A stretch of 64,000 bases of DNA from Paenibacillus sp. PCH8 (lineage in GTDB: Bacteria > Bacillota > Bacilli > Paenibacillales > Paenibacillaceae). Each line of letters begins with the position of its first letter. The first letter of the stretch is position 1. Below the pieces are notes generated by a model. The model made no database searches. It saw nothing but the letters and a program-made list of their open reading frames with translations, and was not told the DNA's origin. The stretch is from assembly GCF_002968835.1 (NCBI RefSeq), contig NZ_PKQK01000003.1, positions 1 to 64,000 on the forward strand, written 5' to 3'. A program made the translations under genes and the position numbers. Of the stretch, positions 39,451 through 47,439 are shown piece after piece.

Positions 39451-39909
39451 TTAATGAGACTTGCGCGCTTGGAACACCTTGAAGAAAATCAGATAATATA
39501 CATACGCCATAATCATAGGGATCAGATACGAGATGTAAGACCAGAGGATGTTCCATCCATTAAAATACGATACTTTTCCGTTTTCTTTGGCGATCCACTC
39601 GATACTAGTCAGTACGAAAGCGGATATAATGGCTGCTAACCATGGATGTGCACGATGTTTGTATATATAATATATCATAAGACATCCAGCCATTGGGAAG
39701 AGACCTATATCGAAAGGCAGAGCTGAAAAGGAACGATTCGTGTATTCGGGAACCAGGTACCAGTAGTAATTGAAACCAATGTTATTGAAAACAGTGGAGG
39801 TTGCAACACCGAACGGGAAAAAAATGAGGAGTAAGTCCAGATTTTTTCTTAAAATCCAGCACCCTACAACCATAGGGATCACAAAACCCAATATAACATT
39901 CAACACCAT
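39451..39909 (-). CDS. CBO0543-family membrane protein
   Basis: A 152-residue integral membrane protein with about four to five helices (first LNVILGFVIPMVVGCWIL). It matches the pattern of the CBO0543 family found in spore formers: NNIGFNYYWYLVPEY in the loop and a conserved SIEWIAK segment. Function is unknown. GGAGGAAGTGATTCA precedes the ATG. It is monocistronic and convergent with the PTS operon. Confidence 0.8.
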   Translation of the reverse strand: MVLNVILGFVIPMVVGCWILRKNLDLLLIFFPFGVATSTVFNNIGFNYYWYLVPEYTNRSFSALPFDIGLFPMAGCLMIYYIYKHRAHPWLAAIISAFVLTSIEWIAKENGKVSYFNGWNILWSYISYLIPMIMAYVYYLIFFKVFQARKSH

Positions 39910-40018
39910 TGAATCACTTCCTCCGTGGATGATTTCTGATTTCTTCTATTGTTGACTGAATTACATCTTATAAACATAAAGAAACGGAAGTGAAGTGTGA
40001 CGTTACGTATGCAAGAAC

Positions 40019-40047
40019 AAACCCCATTCAAATTCGAACGGGGTTTT
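40019..40047 (-). terminator. Terminator of the amidase/GerM operon
   Basis: On the minus strand AAACCCC pairs with GGGGTTT around a loop of 15 nt, followed by a T-rich stretch. It lies 25 nt beyond the GerM-domain gene stop. Confidence 0.65.
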
Positions 40048-40071
40048 CGGTGTGGGTTAGCTTTGGTTGAT

Positions 40072-40632
40072 TTACTCGGTGACACGAACCATCGGATGTT
40101 CCAATTCCGAATGTCCCATTAAGCTTTCTGAAGCTGCGCCATCTACAAGAAGTTCCAGGCTATTCACCTCTTGGAATTGGAACATCGTTTCCTTTAGAAC
40201 GTCCAACGCAAGGAGTTCTCCTCCTGACCCAAGTCTTGCTTCATCTGGAATATGCACATCCAACGTCAATGTACCATCCAGGAATTCCAACGATTTGAGT
40301 TCAATGTTATTCCATAACGAAACATGATTAGGGTCATCCGCGCTTTGTAACGCTTCAAACACTTTAGTGTATTTGTCCTTGCTGTCAGAGAACTTTATCT
40401 CGGCTTTACTTTTCACAACGGTGGTTACTTGAGCATCGACATACGCTACTTCAATCTCTTCGGATTGTTCAATTACTTGATCTTGTTCGTTCGGAGAAGA
40501 GGAGTTAACGGTATCTTTGGGATTGGCAGTCGTGCCCGAATTCGTAACCGGTTTGTCTCCGCATCCAGCAATGATGATTGCACATAGTCCGAACATGACC
40601 ATAAAGCTCGTATATTTCTTCATTTTGTTCAT
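40072..40632 (-). CDS. GerMN-domain lipoprotein (GerM-like)
   Basis: An exported lipoprotein of 186 residues. The signal peptide ends IIAGC; a low-complexity Ser/Thr/Asn tether follows; one GerMN domain fills the C-terminal half, with ARLGSGGELLALDVL and a closing LMGHSELEHPM that I recognise from Paenibacillus GerM-like lipoproteins. Classical GerM, needed for sporulation and germination, has two such domains; this one has one, so it is a short paralogue. It follows a cell-wall amidase by 24 nt, in the same orientation, which points to a joint role in wall remodelling. GAGGAGGTGCAACT precedes the ATG. Confidence 0.85.
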   Translation of the reverse strand: MNKMKKYTSFMVMFGLCAIIIAGCGDKPVTNSGTTANPKDTVNSSSPNEQDQVIEQSEEIEVAYVDAQVTTVVKSKAEIKFSDSKDKYTKVFEALQSADDPNHVSLWNNIELKSLEFLDGTLTLDVHIPDEARLGSGGELLALDVLKETMFQFQEVNSLELLVDGAASESLMGHSELEHPMVRVTE

Positions 40633-40656
40633 AGTTGCACCTCCTCATCGTTTCTC

Positions 40657-42069
40657 TTATAGATTCAGAAATTCTTTAATACCATCCACAATGGCTTGAG
40701 CCGCTTTGTTCTGACCACTCTCTGACAGCATCACTTTCTCATCCGTCATGTTACTCAGGAATCCAACTTCCAAAAGTACAGCAGGCATGGTCGTTTCTCT
40801 AATCACTTGCAAACTGCCATTTTTGACTCCACGATCTTTCAATCCCATCGCTTCAACCAAATGTCTATGAATAATATCGGCTAATTCTTTACTGCTGCTG
40901 CGCTGATAATAAAATGTCTCGGTCCCCGTCGCTTGAGGGGAAGCAGTTACACTGTTCCCATGTATGGATACAAATACATCTGCATTTAATTTGTTCGCCA
41001 GCTGCACACGTTCCGGGCGCGTGGGATATACATCTGTTTCGCGTGTCATGACAAGTTCAATGCCGGGCTCTTGAAGCAGGAGTGCTTGAACTTTGAGACC
41101 CACTGCCAGTGTGTAATCTTTCTCATGTTTGTTCGAGATACTCGTGGTTCCAGGATCAGCCCCACCATGACCCGGATCAATCACAACTATTTTCTTGCCA
41201 GAGTCAGTGCCTGCCGGTATAACAGGAATTCCCACAATACCTGTTACACTTAGATCAACGATTAACTTGCCAGCAATATATTGATGATTCACTTGAACAT
41301 CGCTGAGGTTGTGAAGCTCGATTACAACTCTAACCTCGGCAGGGTCGTTTTTGAAAAGCGAATATCGAACCTCTGTAATGTTTGCAATTCCACTGACATC
41401 GAGTTTACCCATATTACCCTGCTGTATCGTAGGTCCCGTGTCTCCAAAAGTGGTGTTTGGCAAGTCCACAACAATTCGATCCGGATTCTTCAATCTGGTG
41501 ATCTTAGGAGTGATCTCTGTATCTACAGATACAACGAGCTGATGATTCGATAAGTTAATCTCATTCACTTTATTCCATGTGCTCTCATTCCCGCGATCTG
41601 GCGTAGAAGGGGAGGGCACGGAAGGAGCTGGTGATACAGCACTCGTTAAACCAACAATCTTGTCCTTATTGTTCCAGCTTACTTGGAGACCCATTTCTTC
41701 ACTTACGAAGCGAAGAGGCACGACAACTGTGTTTTTTATCATTTGCGGGGCGGTGTTAAGCGAGACGACTTCATTTTGCACCATGGCTTCTTTTTTGCCC
41801 ACGCCAAGAGAGATCATCTTTGAATTTTGTGCAATGTTCACATGCTGAGTCTTCTGATTCCAGTCGACTTTAAATTTCAAATTCTCGGCAACTACACGGA
41901 TAGGAATCATGACATTCTTGTTAATGTTGACTACTTCAACTTCAGAAGGCAGTAAAAGTTCCTGACCATCTAATATGATTTTGGTTTGTGGAGCTGATGC
42001 GTTTGATTGATGAGGAAATGACAGGATTAAGAACATACTAAATAAGATTAAGCAAACTATTTTTTTCAT
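40657..42069 (-). CDS. Secreted N-acetylmuramoyl-L-alanine amidase (stalk-like + AMIN + Amidase_3)
   Basis: Cell-wall hydrolase of 470 residues. Signal peptide about 1-25 (SNASA). A copper-amine-oxidase-N-like domain (about 30-145, with VMIPIRVVAENLKFKVDW and PLRFVSEEMGLQVSW) is common in Paenibacillus surface proteins. An AMIN domain (about 165-275) is for wall targeting. The Amidase_3 domain (about 290-468) carries the zinc ligands in VIDPGHGGADPG (His), the Glu after it, and SIHGNS (His), plus the catalytic Glu in LLEVGFLSN. It is upstream partner of the GerM-like lipoprotein gene. Confidence 0.95.
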   Translation of the reverse strand: MKKIVCLILFSMFLILSFPHQSNASAPQTKIILDGQELLLPSEVEVVNINKNVMIPIRVVAENLKFKVDWNQKTQHVNIAQNSKMISLGVGKKEAMVQNEVVSLNTAPQMIKNTVVVPLRFVSEEMGLQVSWNNKDKIVGLTSAVSPAPSVPSPSTPDRGNESTWNKVNEINLSNHQLVVSVDTEITPKITRLKNPDRIVVDLPNTTFGDTGPTIQQGNMGKLDVSGIANITEVRYSLFKNDPAEVRVVIELHNLSDVQVNHQYIAGKLIVDLSVTGIVGIPVIPAGTDSGKKIVVIDPGHGGADPGTTSISNKHEKDYTLAVGLKVQALLLQEPGIELVMTRETDVYPTRPERVQLANKLNADVFVSIHGNSVTASPQATGTETFYYQRSSSKELADIIHRHLVEAMGLKDRGVKNGSLQVIRETTMPAVLLEVGFLSNMTDEKVMLSESGQNKAAQAIVDGIKEFLNL

Positions 42070-42278
42070 TTTACACCTCTGTTTAATTCTTTCTAATTGA
42101 ATTTTCCACGCAAGTTATTACATAATTCTACATTTATTCATAATTGTCCTGCTTTTCTTTTATTATCATGGAATCCGGGTACCGTTAATTCAGTCCAGAG
42201 AGTCTGGCAAGGACATCGTATTTTATATTCACGCAGGGTATAATGCAAAAAGGGATTTTGGATATGGGGGAGAGTACG

Positions 42279-42401
42279 ATGAACAAAACGGAGCGACAGC
42301 TTGCCATTACACTTGAATTACAACGAAGTAAAGGACAGGGCTATTCACTTATGGATGGCTACGACATCCGACATTTCCGCTTATCCCGGATGACTGAATG
42401 A
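42279..42401 (+). pseudogene. Remnant of a WYL/DeoR-type regulator with internal deletion
   Basis: A 40-codon frame with a good ribosome site (GGGGGAGAG) reads MNKTERQLAITLELQRSK directly joined to GQGYSLMDGY and ends DIRHFRLSRMTE. In the HTH_11/WYL regulators I know from Paenibacillus, the first part is the very N-terminus and the second follows about 35 residues later, after the recognition helix. The helix-turn-helix core is missing, so it is a deletion ghost rather than a working regulator. The rest of the 409-nt gap 42070-42478 shows nothing I can name. Confidence 0.7.
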
Positions 42402-42478
42402 GGCTTGAATATGATAGAATATGGATGTTAACGCTTTTCTTAGGCTAAGTACGTTATAGATACAGGAGGTTGTTGATC

Positions 42479-43411
42479 GTGGACAAGAAAGAAGCGGATA
42501 TTGCAGCCAACGAAACACCTGAAGGAACTCAGATCATCTATGGAGAGTTTGCGGAAGGAGGGTCATACTATTCTTGCAATTATCTTCCTGATGTTGTGTA
42601 TGCAAAGTACGGAGATGTAGAAAGAAGACTGCAAATTATTAGGCCACAACGCAGTGGACATTCATTCCCGTTAGTGGTCTTTGTTCAAGGCTCCGCTTGG
42701 AGAACACAACAAATATATGCCAACATTCCGAATCTCTCTCATATTGCTGCGAAAGGATACATCATCGCAAGTGTAGAGATCAGGGACACGGATATCGCGC
42801 GTTTTCCGGCTCCTGTCGAGGATGTTAAATGTGCCATAAGATTCATGCGCAGCAATGCAGAGAAGTATGGTGTAGATTCGAATCGTGTTGCCGTATGGGG
42901 AGATTCTTCCGGCGGACACTTGTCTTTGATGACGGGACTTACCATTGGTGAATATGACAACGGTCTTTATCGTGAACAATCAGACGAAGTCAGCGCAGTG
43001 ATTGATTATTATGGGGTCTCCGACCTGCTGTCATTGGGCAAATACAATCATATTCTCGATCATGATGCAGCTGATTCTCCAGAGGGATTGCTTCTTGGTG
43101 GTAAAGTGAGGGATCATATCGAATTAGCGAAGCAAGCAAGTCCTCTTCATCAGAATTTGGATCAAAAGCTACCACCATTTCTCATTGTACATGGGGACAG
43201 TGACAGCATTGTGCACATCAACCAGAGTATTGAGATGTACAAGGCTTTGAAGAAGCATGGACAGAACGTTGTCTTTTATAAAATATTGGGTGCAGAGCAT
43301 GGAACAGGGGTATGGAATCCGCAGGTGCTAGATATCACAGCAAGATTTCTATCTACTCACTTAAATCGACCACAGCAAGATAAGCCGCCGTTTCAACATA
43401 ACCGGGAATAG
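42479..43411 (+). CDS. Alpha/beta-hydrolase esterase (BD-FAE/Aes-like)
   Basis: Cytoplasmic esterase-like protein of 310 residues. It has VVFVQGSAWR in the oxyanion position where most relatives read HGGxW, the nucleophile Ser in AVWGDSSGGHLS, an acid Asp in VHGDSDSIV and the base His in GAEHGTGVW. GTG 42479 is preferred because AGGAGGT ends 8 nt before it. The start follows a regulator remnant, and a DUF3237 gene begins 11 nt after its stop, so the two are cotranscribed. Substrate is unknown; a small acyl ester is likely. Confidence 0.85.
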   Translation: MDKKEADIAANETPEGTQIIYGEFAEGGSYYSCNYLPDVVYAKYGDVERRLQIIRPQRSGHSFPLVVFVQGSAWRTQQIYANIPNLSHIAAKGYIIASVEIRDTDIARFPAPVEDVKCAIRFMRSNAEKYGVDSNRVAVWGDSSGGHLSLMTGLTIGEYDNGLYREQSDEVSAVIDYYGVSDLLSLGKYNHILDHDAADSPEGLLLGGKVRDHIELAKQASPLHQNLDQKLPPFLIVHGDSDSIVHINQSIEMYKALKKHGQNVVFYKILGAEHGTGVWNPQVLDITARFLSTHLNRPQQDKPPFQHNRE

Positions 43412-43422
43412 GGGGAAGACAG

Positions 43423-43848
43423 GTGGAGTTTGAAGAAGTATTCACGGTGCATGTACGTATAGAGAAGACCTATGAATTACGCAATATCGATAATGACTCC
43501 GTAGTCATGATGGCGTTTACAGGTAACGCTACCGGAACGTATTTCGAAGGAATTGTGTTGGACGGAGGGGTGGATACGCAGATTATCGGGAAGTTTGGTG
43601 ATCGGCATAGTCTATCCGCCAGGTATATGCTTCAGGGGAGAGATCACACAGGGCAATCCTGCGAAATGTACATCGAAAATAACGGGTCTTTCATGAGCAA
43701 TGTGAAAACGGACTTATTTCGTACTTCCCCCAAGATTATTACAAATAGCAAAGCGTTGTCTTTCTTGAATACCGATATCCTTGTTGGGAAAGGACGTTCG
43801 ACGGAGCATGGAGTAGATATAGCCATATACCGCGCACTGACTTCGTGA
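43423..43848 (+). CDS. DUF3237-domain protein
   Basis: A 141-residue protein filling one DUF3237 domain, a beta-barrel-like fold of unknown function. The family segments GGVDTQIIGKFGDRHSLSAR-like region and MYIENNGSF are visible. It starts with GTG after GGGGGAAGACAG. DUF3237 genes often accompany esterases, as here, which suggests lactone or ester metabolism; that is association only. A strong terminator follows. Confidence 0.75.
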   Translation: MEFEEVFTVHVRIEKTYELRNIDNDSVVMMAFTGNATGTYFEGIVLDGGVDTQIIGKFGDRHSLSARYMLQGRDHTGQSCEMYIENNGSFMSNVKTDLFRTSPKIITNSKALSFLNTDILVGKGRSTEHGVDIAIYRALTS

Positions 43849-43906
43849 ACATATGTATATTTGTATTTACATAACAAACTTACGTAAACCGGTCTTGTTG
43901 AATGGG

Positions 43907-43934
43907 AGTTCTGCTATAGTAGCAGAACTTTTTT
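43907..43934 (+). terminator. Terminator after the DUF3237 gene
   Basis: AGTTCTGCTA-TAG-TAGCAGAACT followed by a T-run; perfect 10-bp stem. Confidence 0.92.
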
Positions 43935-44016
43935 GTTGGGCAGATCGTTGCCCAGAAGTGAATTTTGTCAGATGCTTCGGACGGATCTCTTATTCTTGTT
44001 CTAAGGAGGTAAAAGC

Positions 44017-44913
44017 ATGAATGATACTTCACCGCTTGAAGCGGCCTTACTGGTGAAACCACGGGCTAAAGTAACCATAGCGGCAGGGCGTCGTCATACC
44101 GTTGGTCTTAAATCGGACGGCACAGTGAGCGCTGTGGGTGATAATAAATGGGGTCAATGTGATGTAAGCCACTGGCGCGACATCGTTGCCGTTGCAGCTG
44201 GTAATGTCCATATGGCGACTAATACAGGGAATGCTCATACCATCGGCCTAACTTCTAACGGCACGGTGAAGGCTGTGGGTTGGAATAAGCATAACCAATG
44301 CGATGTAAACGAATGGCGTGATATTGTAGCCATAGTTGCAGGATGGCGTCGTACCGTTGGCCTGAAATCGGAGGGCACGGTGGTCGCTACAGGTCGAAAT
44401 AATGAAGGCCAGTGTAATGTCAGCGACTGGCGTGATATGGTGGCGGTAGCAGCGGGTGATTGGCACACGGTCGGACTTAAATCGGACGGTACGGTGACGG
44501 TTGTCGGTAATAATCGATATGGTCTATACAATGTAAGCGATTGGCGTGACATCGTAGCGGTAGCAGCGGGTTATCTTCATAACGTTGGGCTTAAACTGGA
44601 CGGCACGGCGGTGGCGGTAGGTTGGAATAAGTACGATCAATGCGATGTAGGTGGTTGGCACGATATTGTAGCCATAGCTACGGGTACCAGTCATACGATC
44701 GGCCTGAAGTCAGACGGAACGGTGACCGCAACGGGTTGGAATAAGTATGATCAATGCAATGTAAGTAGCTGGGGCAATATTGTGGCGATCGCAGCGGGTT
44801 GCGCGCATACGATCGGCCTCCAATCAGATGGCACAGTGGTGGCTGTGGGTGATAATGATTATGGACAGTGTGATGTAAACGACTGGCAAGGCTTGCAACT
44901 GCCCGACAATTAG
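44017..44913 (+). CDS. RCC1-type seven-repeat beta-propeller protein
   Basis: A 298-residue protein made almost wholly of seven RCC1-like repeats of about 38-42 residues, each of the pattern HTxGLKSDGTVxAVGxN, then QCDVxxWRDIVAVAAG. Seven repeats fit a closed seven-bladed propeller. The first unit carries a short insertion (NVHMATNTG). There is no signal peptide or membrane helix, so it is cytoplasmic unless exported by another route. TAAGGAGGT precedes the ATG. The near-identical repeats suggest recent internal duplication. Bacterial relatives have no agreed function; a protein-protein or carbohydrate interaction platform is a guess. It is monocistronic. Confidence 0.88.
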   Translation: MNDTSPLEAALLVKPRAKVTIAAGRRHTVGLKSDGTVSAVGDNKWGQCDVSHWRDIVAVAAGNVHMATNTGNAHTIGLTSNGTVKAVGWNKHNQCDVNEWRDIVAIVAGWRRTVGLKSEGTVVATGRNNEGQCNVSDWRDMVAVAAGDWHTVGLKSDGTVTVVGNNRYGLYNVSDWRDIVAVAAGYLHNVGLKLDGTAVAVGWNKYDQCDVGGWHDIVAIATGTSHTIGLKSDGTVTATGWNKYDQCNVSSWGNIVAIAAGCAHTIGLQSDGTVVAVGDNDYGQCDVNDWQGLQLPDN

Positions 44914-44919
44914 TCTGTG

Positions 44920-44971
44920 AAATAGACAAGAGCAGCCGTAAGCAACAATCACTCGGCAGCCTTGTCTATTT
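44920..44971 (+). terminator. Terminator after the RCC1-repeat gene
   Basis: AAATAGACAAG (44920-44930) pairs with CTTGTCTATTT (44961-44971). Confidence 0.8.
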
Positions 44972-45035
44972 AATCAGTTCTAATAAGTAGAAGAGTCCTA
45001 TCCCTCGGCTTGAAGCTGATTTTGTTGGGGATTGA

Positions 45036-45228
45036 GCAGGTGATCGGAGAAGCAGAGCAGAAGAATGTGTTGCTTTAAAACTTATTGGTTCCCGGTCGCT
45101 AAATAAAGGTGAAACCATTACACACATACAGACTGGTCAATTGAATGACTTGGAGATGTATGCCAAATATGTGCCAAGAGGTTCCTGAACCCGGTGACCT
45201 TATTCGTATCATTCATCTTCAACAATAG
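45036..45228 (+). pseudogene. Decayed 3' end of an unidentified gene
   Basis: One frame (45036-45188) reads ALKLIGSRSLNKGETI and NDLEMYAKYVPRGS before a stop; the adjacent frame continues EPGDLIRIIHLQQ to a stop at 45228. The two parts join if one base is removed near 45185. Composition is protein-like and codon use matches the neighbours, but there is no start or ribosome site. I do not recognise the family. Confidence 0.5.
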
Positions 45229-45244
45229 GGAAACATATGAAGAG

Positions 45245-45290
45245 AAGGCTATTTCGATGGACATTCACAGTCCTGCGGAATAGCTTTTTT
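45245..45290 (+). terminator. Terminator-like hairpin before the ECF sigma gene
   Basis: GCTATT (45249-45254) pairs with AATAGC (45279-45284) around a loop, then six T. It probably closed the decayed gene upstream. Confidence 0.7.
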
Positions 45291-45365
45291 ACTTTTTTAT
45301 AAAACAAAATGTGACCGAATGTCGTCTTTAAGAGTGTTTACGGTATAAAGGAGGGCAAAACAACC

Positions 45366-45860
45366 ATGCAGCGATCACTGCCCGAGCCGGGCGATCATGT
45401 GATGAACATCTATGAGGCATACGCGGATACGCTGTTCCGGATTGCCATGGTACACCTCGGCAGACGAGAGGACGCGGAGGAAGCCACTCAGGATACCTTC
45501 ATCAAATTTATTGAAAAGGCCCCCACATTCAACGATGCAGAGCATCAAAAAGCATGGTTGATCCGGGTCATCACCAATCATTGCAAATCCTTAGTAGGCA
45601 GAGGCTGGCGCAAACGGGAAGTCAAACTGGAGGAAACAGATCCCCTTACGACGGATAGTCCAGAAGACCAGGCGCTGATTGAACTCGTACGGTCACTGCC
45701 CGTCAAGTATAGATCAGTAGTTCATCTGTTTTATTACGAAGATTATCCCGTCCGGGAGATTAGCGACATTCTGCAGATCAGCGAGTCAGCGGTGAAGATG
45801 CGATTAAAGCGGGGAAGACAGCTGTTAAAACTGGAGCTGGAAGGGGAAGAACACCAATGA
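45366..45860 (+). CDS. ECF-type RNA polymerase sigma factor
   Basis: Extracytoplasmic-function sigma factor of 164 residues. Region 2 (about 15-80) includes RREDAEEATQDTFIKFIEKAP; region 4 (about 105-155) includes VHLFYYEDYPVREISDIL and the helix-turn-helix SESAVKMRLKRGRQLL. AAGGAGGGC precedes the ATG. Its last codons overlap the next gene, a single-pass membrane protein that is the natural anti-sigma or sensor partner. GTGACC (45311) and CGTCTT (45323) resemble ECF promoter boxes but are too close together to be a normal promoter. The inducing signal is unknown. Confidence 0.93.
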   Translation: MQRSLPEPGDHVMNIYEAYADTLFRIAMVHLGRREDAEEATQDTFIKFIEKAPTFNDAEHQKAWLIRVITNHCKSLVGRGWRKREVKLEETDPLTTDSPEDQALIELVRSLPVKYRSVVHLFYYEDYPVREISDILQISESAVKMRLKRGRQLLKLELEGEEHQ

Positions 45861-46855
45861 ACGAGGAACAATTCAAACGAAACTATAAGAAAGCGGTGGA
45901 TCATATGAAAACAGACGATCAAATGAAAAAACGGGTTGAGCAATCCTTAAACACACAGCGTCAGCAACCAAAACGTTCACGCAAACCTCTCTACATAGCA
46001 GCAAGTGTTGTTGTAGCAGCAAGCATCGGGCTTGCTGCACCGAGTGTATGGCAGCAGTGGAGTGGAACGAGCGCACCGGTGACAGAAGTGGCGTCGAATG
46101 ATATTTTGCGGACAACTACTTCCAATACGCCGAATACAGCGTATGATCCGGTGGTTATTCCAAAAACAGAATTGCCTAAGTCAGAAGGCAAAGGTGCGAT
46201 GGCGGATATGCTGCAACTGGTAATCTATCAGGGGAATGTCTATACGCAGTCTGCAACTTCGCTGGAAGGTGCAAATGCGCTGGCGTTGCGCGGAGAGAAG
46301 CTAGGCACGACGACGGGCGGCATCAATGAACTGAGCAGCCAGGATGAGTACAAAGAGCTGGCTTCCAACATTGGGGAAGCTGACATCTACGCGGTGAGCG
46401 GTTACGATAAAGAGTTCCGCATCATGTCCTACACCGAAATGGATGGTCAGGTGTATGCCCAGTTGTTTGATAAGATGCATGACATGACCATCAGTAGCGG
46501 TGCTGATCTGATCGGTAAACTTCATCTTGAAGGACGAATTACTTCAGCTCAGTGGGAAACCTTTGATAGCTGGAACAACGGATTGCAGCAAATGCAACCG
46601 CTGACAACGGACAAATCGTTGGATACCTTCATCTCAGCGTTGTATGCCGCCAAACCGATCGCAACAAGCCCTCAACTGGAAGAGAATCTCTACAGTAAAG
46701 AAGATCGCAAGATCATCTACCTGACGCTGGAAGACAAGACCCAAGTCCCATTGGTCCTGTTCGGTGAAGGTTTAGTACGTTACGGCAACGTACCGGCATT
46801 TCTTGAAGTCGAGCAGGGTGCTTTCCAGACGTTCTGGAACAGTCTGGGCGAGTAA
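45857..46855 (+). CDS. Single-pass membrane protein, probable anti-sigma factor
   Basis: A 332-residue protein overlapping the sigma gene by 4 nt (ATGA). Cytoplasmic residues 1-46 are highly charged (KRNYKKAVDHMKTDDQMKKR); one membrane helix at about 47-66 (IAASVVVAASIGLAAPSVW); the rest is extracytoplasmic. Residues about 115-330 have no domain I can name. Topology and position fit an anti-sigma factor that holds the ECF sigma at the membrane until a signal is sensed outside. The zinc-binding HxxxCxxC motif of ZAS proteins is absent. A long perfect hairpin follows. Confidence 0.75.
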   Translation: MNEEQFKRNYKKAVDHMKTDDQMKKRVEQSLNTQRQQPKRSRKPLYIAASVVVAASIGLAAPSVWQQWSGTSAPVTEVASNDILRTTTSNTPNTAYDPVVIPKTELPKSEGKGAMADMLQLVIYQGNVYTQSATSLEGANALALRGEKLGTTTGGINELSSQDEYKELASNIGEADIYAVSGYDKEFRIMSYTEMDGQVYAQLFDKMHDMTISSGADLIGKLHLEGRITSAQWETFDSWNNGLQQMQPLTTDKSLDTFISALYAAKPIATSPQLEENLYSKEDRKIIYLTLEDKTQVPLVLFGEGLVRYGNVPAFLEVEQGAFQTFWNSLGE

Positions 46856-46893
46856 AGGTACTGAAGCAATAATGAACATTAAACGATAAAACT

Positions 46894-46949
46894 TATACAC
46901 CACAAAGCGAGCAGGGCATGCATATGCCTTGTTCGCTTTGTGGTGTATA
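46894..46949. terminator. Long bidirectional terminator
   Basis: TATACACCACAAAGCGAGC (46894-46912) pairs with the mirrored arm ending GTGGTGTATA (46949); the stem is about 26 bp with one or two mismatches. It separates the sigma operon from the convergent HxlR gene. Confidence 0.85.
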
Positions 46950-46956
46950 TTCATTT

Positions 46957-47307
46957 TTACACCGAGCCTGCATCCTTTATTCCTGCGTTCATATTCTTCT
47001 TACCCCATACCACAATGGATTCAATCAAGGGAACCAGTTCTTTCCCAGATGACGTAAGTGAATATTCTACTCTTGGTGGGACTTCGTTGTACTGCTCCCG
47101 ATGAACGATGCCGTACTGTATCAGATCTTTCAAACAGTTGGTCAACATCGTTCCGGTAATGCCGGGAAGTCTTCGTTTTAATTCATTGTAACGTATGCTC
47201 TCATTCTCACTGAGGATTGCCAATATAGGCAGATTCCACTTGCCCCCAATCACCTGAAATGCATAAGTCGCCGGACATAATTGATCGAAATTAAAGTCGT
47301 ATTTCAC
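46957..47307 (-). CDS. HxlR-family transcriptional regulator
   Basis: Small winged-helix repressor/activator of 116 residues with the family opening LCPATYAFQVIGGKWNLPIL and a recognition region RRLPGITGTMLTNCL, then wing RVEYSLTSSGKEL. Many HxlR proteins sense aldehydes or thiol stress through the N-terminal Cys (Cys11 here). It is divergent from a DsbA-like gene, with an inverted repeat between them, so it probably controls that gene and itself. Confidence 0.93.
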   Translation of the reverse strand: MKYDFNFDQLCPATYAFQVIGGKWNLPILAILSENESIRYNELKRRLPGITGTMLTNCLKDLIQYGIVHREQYNEVPPRVEYSLTSSGKELVPLIESIVVWGKKNMNAGIKDAGSV

Positions 47308-47321
47308 TTGATAACCCCCAA

Positions 47322-47341
47322 TAGTATACTTTTTGATACTA
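47322..47341. promoter_or_regulatory. Candidate HxlR operator
   Basis: TAGTAT-ACTTTTTG-ATACTA is a perfect 6-bp inverted repeat with an 8-nt spacer, 14 nt upstream of the HxlR start and about 100 nt before the divergent gene. Position and symmetry fit a HxlR dimer site. Confidence 0.6.
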
Positions 47342-47439
47342 AGTCAGAAAAAGAATCGTACTTGTTCTAAAGATTGTAGACATTATAATCATACTAACAC
47401 AAGTAATCCATTCATAAGATAAATAAAGGCGGGATAGAT

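Noticed and set aside
44235..44552. Minus-strand frame inside the RCC1-repeat gene
   Set aside because: Repeat periodicity is inherited from the sense strand; no start signals are present.
45311..45350. ECF-type autoregulatory promoter
   Set aside because: GTGACC and CGTC boxes are present but only 6 nt apart, far short of the usual spacer, so I do not call a promoter.
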